Assembly (NCBI GenBank): GCA_023431405.1
Contig: JAEYVZ010000054.1
Coordinates: 1-37,056 of the forward strand
Source: Actinomycetes bacterium
Lineage (GTDB): Bacteria > Actinomycetota > Actinomycetes > Actinomycetales > Microbacteriaceae
Length of the DNA: 37,056 nucleotides
Direction: 5' to 3'
Shown here: piece by piece, positions 31,740-37,056 of the stretch
Layout: each line of letters begins with the position of its first letter
Position numbering within the stretch: the first letter of the stretch is position 1
The notes under the pieces: model-generated
What the model saw: only the letters and a program-made list of their open reading frames with translations
What the model was told of the DNA's origin: nothing
Databases searched by the model: none
Made by a program: the position numbers and the translations under genes

Positions 31740-33245
31740 GTGGAGTTCCTCGCCGCCGGCGGAGCAGTCGTCCTCATCGGGGTCGGCGTCGTCGCCCTCG
31801 TCATCCTCCTCATCATCTTCCTCATCGTCGTGCGCGCCTGGTACAAGGTCGCCAAGGCCGACCAGGCGCTCGTCGTGGTGGGAAAGAGCCAGAAGAACGC
31901 CTCGGGAGAGTCATCTCGCATCTCGGTGATCACCGGGGGCGGTGCCCTCGTCAACCCGCTCACGCAGCGAGCGGAGATGATCTCGCTGCGGGCCCGTCAG
32001 ATCAAGATGGAGCCGACGGCCCAGGCGTCCAACGGCGTCACGGTGAACGTGAGCGGCGTCGCGCTCGTGAAGATCGGCTCCGACCCGGAGTTCGTGCGCC
32101 GAGCCGCCGAGCGCTTCCTCTCTCAGGACGGCGCGATCGAGCAGTTCACGACCGAACAGCTCGAGGGAGCTCTGCGCGGCGTCGTCGCAACCCTCACCGT
32201 CGAGCAGCTGATGAAAGACCGTCAGAAGCTCTCCGACCAGATCGCCGAAGGCATCAAGAGCGACCTGCTCGCACAGGGCCTCATCCTCGACTCCTTCCAG
32301 ATTCAGGGCATCACCGACAAGAACGGGTACATCGACGCGCTCGGCGCCACCGAGGTCGAACGTGTGCGTCGCGAGGCCGAGGTCGCCCGCATCAACGCCG
32401 CACGCGAAGTGCGCGCGCGACAGATCGCCACCGACGAGGCCACCCTCATCGAACAGACCGCGTTCGACAAGAACACGGCTGCCGCCTCGGCCGAGGTCGG
32501 CCGCGCCCGCGCCGAAGCGGAGCAGGCCGAAGCCCTCGCGCGTGCCGAGCGCGAGCAGGCCGTGCTCCTGCAGCAAGCCGAGAACAAGCAAGCCCAGCTC
32601 GACGCCGAGGTGAAGAAGGTCGCCGACGCCTCGCTGTACGAGCGTCAGCGCGCCGCCGACGCCGCCGCCTACGCCGAGGTGAAGGCCGCCGAGGCCCGGG
32701 CGCAGATCGCCGCCCAGGAAGCCGAAGCCACGAAGCTGCGCGCACAGGCCGACGCCGACGCCGTGCGTCTGGCCGGTGAGGCGCGCGCCGGCGCCATCGA
32801 AGCCGAAGCCGAGGCGCTCGCCCGCAACCAGGAGGCGCTCCTGGCGCAGCGTGCGCTCGAAGCCCTCGTCCCGATGATGACCGAGTTCGCCCGCGGGTTC
32901 GAGAAGGTCGGCTCGGTCACCGTGCTCGGCGGAGAAGGCGCATCGAGCCACATCGCCGCCGAGTCGGCATCCGGCATGCGCGCGACGTTCGACGCTGTCG
33001 AGGCGGCCACCGGCATCGACCTGCGCCAGATCATCCAGGGGCAGGCGACCGGTCGCGGTGTCGCTCAGGGCATGCAGGCGGGAGGCGTCGTCGACGGCGC
33101 GTCAGCGGCCCGCAACGGCGACCACAGCCACCCGCAGGAGTCTGCGCGTGACACTGCCGCGCCGGCCACTGATGCTGGCGCAGCACTCGCCCGCGCCGCC
33201 GACGCCGGTCGTCAGTTCGCCTCCGGAAGCGGCGAAGGCGCCTGA
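31740..33245 (+). CDS. Flotillin/SPFH-family membrane protein
   Basis: 501 residues. One N-terminal membrane segment (about 8-30) is followed by an SPFH domain (about 45-210; VKIGSDPEFVRRAAERFL, ALRGVVATLTVEQLMKDRQKL), a long Ala/Glu/Arg-rich coiled coil (about 210-400) and a flexible C-terminal region. Flotillins oligomerise on the inner face of the membrane and organise lipid domains. The GTG has AAAGGAAAG 10 bases upstream. No NfeD-like partner is adjacent. A possible ECF-type promoter would fit a cell-envelope stress role. Confidence 0.88.
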   Translation: MEFLAAGGAVVLIGVGVVALVILLIIFLIVVRAWYKVAKADQALVVVGKSQKNASGESSRISVITGGGALVNPLTQRAEMISLRARQIKMEPTAQASNGVTVNVSGVALVKIGSDPEFVRRAAERFLSQDGAIEQFTTEQLEGALRGVVATLTVEQLMKDRQKLSDQIAEGIKSDLLAQGLILDSFQIQGITDKNGYIDALGATEVERVRREAEVARINAAREVRARQIATDEATLIEQTAFDKNTAAASAEVGRARAEAEQAEALARAEREQAVLLQQAENKQAQLDAEVKKVADASLYERQRAADAAAYAEVKAAEARAQIAAQEAEATKLRAQADADAVRLAGEARAGAIEAEAEALARNQEALLAQRALEALVPMMTEFARGFEKVGSVTVLGGEGASSHIAAESASGMRATFDAVEAATGIDLRQIIQGQATGRGVAQGMQAGGVVDGASAARNGDHSHPQESARDTAAPATDAGAALARAADAGRQFASGSGEGA

Positions 33246-33250
33246 CGTGC

Positions 33251-33286
33251 GTGCGGGTTCGGTGTCACTCCGACCCGAACCCGCAC
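33251..33286. terminator. Bidirectional terminator between flotillin and lipoprotein genes
   Basis: GTGCGGGTTCGG (33251-33262) and CCGAACCCGCAC (33275-33286) form a perfect 12-bp stem with a 12-nt loop, five bases after the flotillin stop. The loop contains the stop codon of the minus-strand lipoprotein gene (33267-33265). Confidence 0.75.
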
Positions 33287-34227
33287 CACCCCGCCACCCA
33301 ATCGAGCAGGCGTCCGCGCAGTTCTTCTGACGCCGCCACGTCGAACGACCCCTCCTCCCCGTCGACCTCGACGACGAGACGGAAGACCGTCCCGCGCTTG
33401 TCTTCGAGCACGGCGTGCGGGTCGCACCGCGCAGGCACGAGGGGCAGGGCGACGCGCGACACCGCCTGGCCGCGAGCGACCGAGAGCCCGAGCCGCAGCA
33501 TGCCCCCGGTGCCGAGGCGTTCGAACGTGAGCAGATTCGTCTCACGGATGCCGACGAGAGCGACGGCCGCAGCGTCCGTCTCCTCTCCCGCCTCCGGCGA
33601 TCCGTCTGCCGTCGGGTCGATCACGAGCTCCAGCGAGGCGGGCTCGCCGGGTTCCGAACCGACGAACCGGCCGAACGAGATCGACGCGGCGCGGCTCACG
33701 TGCTCGCGCACGCATTCGCGTTCATGCAGCGCGGCCACGAAAGGCACCGGGTCGGTGATGGGCGCCGTCACCGACTGCGACACCCCATCGATCTCGAGGT
33801 CGAGCGTCACGGTCGCATCGAAGGCGGCATCCGGCCCACCCGTACGCGGCCCGCAGGCAACGTCGGCGAGCTGCACGCGCACATCGATGGCACGGCCCGG
33901 AGCCAGCGCCGACGTGCGCTCGACGACCCGTTCGGCGGGCGCCTCGAAGCGGGAGTCGACCACGCTGACGGCACCGACCCGCACCGCGGTCGACGATCCG
34001 TTGACCACCCGCACCGACGCCTGCCGCGACGCGACATCAGACCTCGCCTGACGCAACTCGACCGTCACCCCCGCCGGAAGAGCCCCGGCGGTCGGCGGTG
34101 ACGATTCCACGGCGGGTGGGGCCGGCACGCAGCTCGTGCACAGGAGCACACCGGCCACCAGGGCCGCGACCCTTCGTGAGCGCACACCGCCCCGACGTGC
34201 ACGGGCTGCGGACATACGCCGGCTCAT
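33265..34227 (-). CDS. Probable lipoprotein of unknown function
   Basis: 320 residues. A basic N-terminus and a hydrophobic stretch (RVAALVAGVLLCTSC) end in an atypical lipobox: Leu, Cys, Thr, Ser before the modified Cys, with Cys instead of Leu at -3. The remaining 285 residues alternate strands typical of beta-sandwich envelope proteins; cysteines at CGPRTGG, HERECVREH, ARCDPH and WCGFG may pair. I do not recognise a family. The ATG at 34227 has GGAG seven bases upstream; a second ATG at 34215 is less supported. It lies 39 bases after the racemase gene and may be co-transcribed. Confidence 0.75.
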   Translation of the reverse strand: MSRRMSAARARRGGVRSRRVAALVAGVLLCTSCVPAPPAVESSPPTAGALPAGVTVELRQARSDVASRQASVRVVNGSSTAVRVGAVSVVDSRFEAPAERVVERTSALAPGRAIDVRVQLADVACGPRTGGPDAAFDATVTLDLEIDGVSQSVTAPITDPVPFVAALHERECVREHVSRAASISFGRFVGSEPGEPASLELVIDPTADGSPEAGEETDAAAVALVGIRETNLLTFERLGTGGMLRLGLSVARGQAVSRVALPLVPARCDPHAVLEDKRGTVFRLVVEVDGEEGSFDVAASEELRGRLLDWVAGWCGFGSE

Positions 34228-34266
34228 CGCGCTACTCCGCGCCGCCCCGGCGAAACCGCGGGCTGC

Positions 34267-35394
34267 TCACAGCTCCACCTTCTCGACGGTGACGTTCGCC
34301 AGCGCCGCCTCATCGACGTCGACGCCGATCCCGGGACCGGTCGGGACCTGCACGAACCCGTCGTCGAGCACGAGCGGATCGGTGACGATGTCGCGGCGAT
34401 AGAAACGGGCGGATGCCGACACGTCGCCGGGCAGGGTGAACCCCGGCAGAGCGGCCAGAGCCGCGTTCGCCGCGCGTCCGATGCCCGTCTCGAGCATCCC
34501 GCCGCACCACACCGGGAGCCCGGCGTCGCGGCACAGGTCGTGCACGCGGATCGCCTCGAGGTAGCCACCGACCCGGCCCGCCTTGATGTTGATGACCGAT
34601 GCGGCGCCGAGTGCGATCGCATCGCGCGCAGCCTTGGCCGACACGATCGATTCGTCGAGGCACACCGGGGTCTTCAGCCGCCGAGCGAGCGTCGCATGAT
34701 CGACGATGTCGTCCTCCTGCAACGGCTGCTCGATCAGCAGCAGCCCGAACCGGTCGAGTTCGGCGAGGAGGTCGTCGTCGGCGAGCGTGTACGCCGAGCT
34801 GGCGTCGACCTGCAGGGGGATGTCGGGGAAGGCCTCGCGCACCGCCGCGGTGTCATCGACGTCGCGGCCCGGACGGATCTTGATCTTGATGCGCCGGTAC
34901 CCCTCCGCGAGGTATCCGCCGACCACCTCCACGAGGGCGGCCGGGTCGCGCTGGATGCCCACCGATACCCCACTGGGGATCCGATCGACCACCGCGCCCG
35001 CGTACGACGCGAACGAGCGCCCTTCCGCTCGCAGCGACGCGTCGAGCACGGCGAGCTCCAGCCCGGCCTTCGCCATGCGGTGACCGACGAACGGCTCCAG
35101 GATGCCGGCGACGTCCTCGGGAGCGACCCGGCCCCGCGCCCGCAGGGCCGGAACGAGGAAGCGAGAGGCTACGTCCCACGCACCCTGCGTGTACTCCGAC
35201 GAATACAGCGGCGCCTGCTGGGTGACGATCTCGCCCCACCCGTCGCCGTCGGACGTGCGGACACGAACGACGATGACCTCACGAACCGTCTCGGTGCCGA
35301 ACGAGGTGGTGAACGGCGAGACCAGGGGCATGTGCAGCACACGCAACTCGACACCCTCGATGGTGACGGGCGCCGCAGGGGACTCGACCGGCAT
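34267..35394 (-). CDS. menC: o-Succinylbenzoate synthase / N-succinylamino-acid racemase family enzyme
   Basis: 375 residues, enolase superfamily, muconate-lactonising subgroup. The acid-base lysines are K170-x-K172 (IKIKIRPG) and K271 (INIKAGRVGG); metal ligands D197, E222 and D247 lie at spacings of 25, 25 and 24 as in the NSAR/OSBS subfamily. Members make o-succinylbenzoate for menaquinone or racemise N-succinylamino acids, sometimes both. No other menaquinone gene is in the window, while a GNAT acyltransferase of the matching type lies 800 bases upstream, so racemase use is at least as likely. The ATG is preceded at six bases by TACTGT (leaderless). Confidence 0.85.
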   Translation of the reverse strand: MPVESPAAPVTIEGVELRVLHMPLVSPFTTSFGTETVREVIVVRVRTSDGDGWGEIVTQQAPLYSSEYTQGAWDVASRFLVPALRARGRVAPEDVAGILEPFVGHRMAKAGLELAVLDASLRAEGRSFASYAGAVVDRIPSGVSVGIQRDPAALVEVVGGYLAEGYRRIKIKIRPGRDVDDTAAVREAFPDIPLQVDASSAYTLADDDLLAELDRFGLLLIEQPLQEDDIVDHATLARRLKTPVCLDESIVSAKAARDAIALGAASVINIKAGRVGGYLEAIRVHDLCRDAGLPVWCGGMLETGIGRAANAALAALPGFTLPGDVSASARFYRRDIVTDPLVLDDGFVQVPTGPGIGVDVDEAALANVTVEKVEL

Positions 35395-35400
35395 GGGGCC

Positions 35401-35406
35401 ACAGTA
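35401..35406 (-). promoter_or_regulatory. -10 box of a leaderless promoter for the menC-family gene
   Basis: TACTGT on the minus strand, then GGCCCC, then the ATG at 35394. It lies just after the stop of the 41-residue gene. Confidence 0.5.
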
Positions 35407-35427
35407 GCGGCCCACCGCGGCGGTGCG

Positions 35428-35553
35428 TCAGAGGAGGTCCCGGATGCCGCGGCGCAGCGCGCGGTCGCGTTGCGGGACCCACGTCGACCGCCGCGCCCGC
35501 CGGCGGCGCTGCGACGGCCGTACCTGTGCGACGACGTTCCTGATGGTGCGCAT
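35428..35553 (-). CDS. Arginine-rich 41-residue protein
   Basis: 41 residues, read as MRTIRNVVAQVRPSQ then an RRRRARR cluster, ending ALRRGIRDLL. Fourteen are arginine, so the protein is strongly basic and could bind RNA or DNA. The ATG is preceded by CAGGAGGA, the best Shine-Dalgarno in the window, which together with a promoter candidate (TTGTCG/TGCGAT) makes this a credible small gene despite its length. No family recognised. It lies between the 127-residue protein and the menC-family gene, both on the same strand, with separate promoters. Confidence 0.6.
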   Translation of the reverse strand: MRTIRNVVAQVRPSQRRRRARRSTWVPQRDRALRRGIRDLL

Positions 35554-35578
35554 GTCTTCCTCCTGCTGACAGAGAGAC

Positions 35579-35607
35579 ATCGCACCCCCGTCCTGATAAC
35601 GCGACAA
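35579..35607 (-). promoter_or_regulatory. Promoter candidate of the 41-residue gene
   Basis: On the minus strand TTGTCG (35607-35602) as -35, 17-base spacer, TGCGAT (35584-35579) as -10, giving a leader of about 20 bases with the AGGAGG. The region 35554-35687 holds nothing else I can identify. Confidence 0.4.
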
Positions 35608-35687
35608 GGGATTCTGATGAAGCGGAGAGGCGGAATCGACGCTCAGCCGCCCGGCTGGCTGCTGTCACCCCGCCCCTCGAGCGGCCG

Positions 35688-36071
35688 TCAGAGCTGGAAC
35701 AGGTCGGGATCGTCGGCGCGGCGCGGGCGCAGCCGTGACGGAAGCGGCCAGGGCAGCTCCCACCGACGCCCCGGTGCGTCCAAGGCACCGAAGTCCTCCG
35801 ATTTCACGACGATCCGTGCGGGCGTCACCTCCACCAGCCGCACCGGTACGGCATCCGCTTCCTCGCCGTCAGCAGACTCCAGCATCCACGCGTCTGCCAG
35901 GTAGTGGAGCCCCGCGTCCTCGAGCGCACGCTCCGCGTCGAGCCATTCCATCGGGTCGCCCACGGCGCGCCCGAGGAGGTCGATGGGCACCCACAGCTCG
36001 CCTTCGGCTCTGATCCAGCCGACAAGCTCGCCGTCGCCGCGGCGGTGGGGCGTCTGGCCGGGCTCACTCAC
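35688..36071 (-). CDS. Acidic protein of unknown function, 127 residues
   Basis: 127 residues, no signal peptide or membrane segment. The segments LVGWIRAEGELWVPIDLLGRAV and VRLVEVTPARIVVKSEDFG suggest a small alpha-beta domain; the tail is Pro/Arg-rich and ends DDPDLFQL. I do not recognise it. The GTG overlaps the stop of a 16-codon leader ORF (GTGA), and a GGAGGG lies ten bases upstream, so both coupling and direct initiation are possible. It lies between the 41-residue gene and the GNAT gene. Confidence 0.72.
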   Translation of the reverse strand: MSEPGQTPHRRGDGELVGWIRAEGELWVPIDLLGRAVGDPMEWLDAERALEDAGLHYLADAWMLESADGEEADAVPVRLVEVTPARIVVKSEDFGALDAPGRRWELPWPLPSRLRPRRADDPDLFQL

Positions 36072-36118
36072 AGCGGCGCGCCCTCCGCCTCGGAGACGTG
36101 GGGGCGGTCATCGATCAT
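36068..36118 (-). CDS. 16-codon leaderless leader ORF coupled to the 127-residue gene
   Basis: Reads MIDDRPHVSEAEGAPL and stop. The ATG at 36118 is placed exactly six bases after TATTCT, a TANNNT -10, so it would be the first codon of the mRNA. Its stop TGA overlaps the GTG of the next gene (GTGA). That is the geometry expected for a leader peptide that feeds ribosomes to the downstream cistron. Could be chance; conservation would decide. Confidence 0.45.
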   Translation of the reverse strand: MIDDRPHVSEAEGAPL

Positions 36119-36124
36119 GCGGCC

Positions 36125-36130
36125 AGAATA
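36125..36130 (-). promoter_or_regulatory. -10 box before the 16-codon ORF
   Basis: TATTCT on the minus strand, then GGCCGC, then ATG (36118). It is the only TA-rich box between the GNAT stop and the 127-residue gene. Confidence 0.5.
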
Positions 36131-36193
36131 CGCGCGCGGCCGGCACCACCGAGACCCCGGGACGGCCCGTCGGGCGTCCGGCGTCTGACACCC

Positions 36194-36910
36194 TCAGGCC
36201 CGCACGAACAGGTAGCCGCGGTCGTCGAATCCGCCGACGACGAAGCCGTCCTGCAGCAGACCCTGGAATGCGTCGCGCACGCGGTAGCGCCATTCGAGCG
36301 CTTCGCTCGGGTCGGTGCGGCGGAGGCTCTCGATGTCGGCCGGCACCGAGACCGCCGTGACGACATCCTCCTCGTGCGGCGGCTGGGCGGGGGCGGCGAG
36401 GGCCCACGACACCATCAGCCGGTCCGACTCATCGCCGCGATTGACGCCGTCATCCATCGGCCCGTAGTGGTCGACCAGGTACTCCGTCACGCGCGCGCCG
36501 AGCACATAGAGGTTGAAGTGCGCGTTGCGGGCGACGAGCGGGTCGTACGTCCAGGTGATGTGCCCGACCTCGTGGTCGAACGCCCACGTGCGCTGGTGCC
36601 GCTTGAGGAGGCGTCCGAGTCCGTGCGACCGGTAGCCCTCCAGCACACCGGTGATGTGCGAGTGCATCGACCGTTCACCGGGGGCGGCGAAGAAGGCGAC
36701 GGATGCGCCGATCATGCGATCGCCGTCGTACAGCCCGACCGCGTAGTTGCCGGAGTGGGCGAGCGCCTGCAGCAGGTTCGGCGGCATTCCCGTGCGGTCT
36801 CCGCCCCACACCTGTGAGAGCACCTCGGATGCCGCGAACACCTCCTCGATGGTGTCAAGCGGACGGATCTCGATGCCCTCAGGAGTGGGGGCGTCTTCGA
36901 AGTCGGCCAT
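36194..36910 (-). CDS. GNAT-family N-acyltransferase (COG3375-like)
   Basis: 238 residues, longer than simple GNATs. The acetyl/acyl-CoA-binding region shows GVLEGYRSHGLGRLLKRHQR (the G-x-G-R/K loop), after IGASVAFFA. The following HITWTYDPLVARNAHFNLYVLGARVTEYLVDHYG is characteristic of the group that N-succinylates D-amino acids and lies with N-succinylamino-acid racemases in Geobacillus-type clusters. It transfers an acyl group to an amine in the cytosol; succinyl is inference. The ATG is preceded by TAGGGT at seven bases. It diverges from a gene cut by the right edge. Confidence 0.8.
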   Translation of the reverse strand: MADFEDAPTPEGIEIRPLDTIEEVFAASEVLSQVWGGDRTGMPPNLLQALAHSGNYAVGLYDGDRMIGASVAFFAAPGERSMHSHITGVLEGYRSHGLGRLLKRHQRTWAFDHEVGHITWTYDPLVARNAHFNLYVLGARVTEYLVDHYGPMDDGVNRGDESDRLMVSWALAAPAQPPHEEDVVTAVSVPADIESLRRTDPSEALEWRYRVRDAFQGLLQDGFVVGGFDDRGYLFVRA

Positions 36911-36917
36911 GGCGCCC

Positions 36918-36923
36918 ACCCTA
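36918..36923 (-). promoter_or_regulatory. -10 box of a leaderless promoter for the GNAT gene
   Basis: TAGGGT on the minus strand, seven bases before the ATG at 36910. There is a GGGAGGA immediately before it on the same strand, but it lies upstream of the box. Confidence 0.4.
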
Positions 36924-36992
36924 TTCCTCCCGGCGAGGCACCTCCCCCGGGTCCGATTCGTGCGGCGCGGGCCCGCGTCCCGTCGGCGCCGA

Positions 36993-36998
36993 TAGCCT
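36993..36998 (+). promoter_or_regulatory. -10 box of a leaderless promoter at the right edge
   Basis: TAGCCT, then GGTGGG, then the ATG at 37005: the same TANNNT-six-start geometry as elsewhere in the window. Confidence 0.5.
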
Positions 36999-37004
36999 GG
37001 TGGG

Positions 37005-37056
37005 ATGCATCGCGACGAGGACGCCCGCCGGCGCCTCACGCGAACGCCGCCGCAAG
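37005..37056 (+). CDS. Partial gene, 5' end only
   Basis: Only the first 17 codons are in the window: MHRDEDARRRLTRTPPQ. There is no stop, and the codons are GC-rich as in real genes. The TAGCCT box six bases before the ATG supports a leaderless start. Too short to assign a family. It diverges from the GNAT gene. Confidence 0.5.
   Translation, partial: MHRDEDARRRLTRTPPQ

Overview
The window is about 37 kb of roughly 70% GC bacterial DNA with strongly GC-biased third codon positions, many GTG starts, TANNNT -10 boxes and several leaderless promoters. Together with the actinobacterial families present (actinobacterial D-Ala-D-Ala carboxypeptidase, DUF3618, DUF4333, DUF4870, two-domain YkoD) this points to an actinomycete, most likely Microbacteriaceae and probably Microbacterium. 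It reads as an ordinary chromosomal stretch: I see no rRNA, tRNA, CRISPR array, insertion sequence or prophage. I call 40 protein genes (one of them a 41-codon gene and one cut by the right edge) and one 16-codon leader ORF.

Left part (1-9113). A 6-phospho-beta-glucosidase is translationally coupled to a HAD-IIB phosphatase. A one-span membrane protein and a LysE-type exporter follow, then a second, paralogous HAD phosphatase. On the minus strand lies a tightly packed fatty-acyl/lipid operon (HSD10-like SDR, PaaG-like enoyl-CoA isomerase, HSDL2-like SDR) with a near-perfect 17-bp operator at its promoter. Upstream of a quinone-reductase-like enzyme is an XRE regulator/membrane protein pair, whose upstream region carries two matching 18-bp operator sites.

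Middle (9251-21937). An APH-like phosphotransferase converges on a TPP-riboswitch-controlled ykoEDC thiamine-precursor ECF transporter. Next come a divergent D-Ala-D-Ala carboxypeptidase, an SLC13 transporter with a TrkA-C insert, a DUF4333 protein, a J-domain protein fused to a NERD-like domain that seems to lack catalytic residues, a 3-hydroxyisobutyryl-CoA hydrolase and an ABC exporter whose ATPase has an acidic tail of about 130 residues.

Right part (22060-37056). Uroporphyrinogen-III synthase and a protoporphyrinogen-oxidase-like flavoprotein flank three small envelope proteins (YtxH-like, holin-like, DUF3618). Then come an HhH-GPD protein, a divergent secreted subtilase with a large insertion, glycyl-tRNA synthetase, an SseB-like protein, DUF4870, a flotillin, a lipoprotein, and an N-succinylamino-acid racemase/OSBS-family enzyme near a GNAT acyltransferase of the type known to work with it. 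Between these last two lie a 41-residue arginine-rich protein with an excellent Shine-Dalgarno, and a 127-residue unknown protein preceded by a 16-codon leaderless leader ORF.

No single striking new defence or mobile system is visible. The best leads are regulatory and small-gene signals: leaderless mini-ORFs at mRNA 5' ends, paired operators of the XRE module, terminator hairpins with the opposing gene's stop codon in their loop, the J-NERD fusion and the arginine-rich micro-protein.
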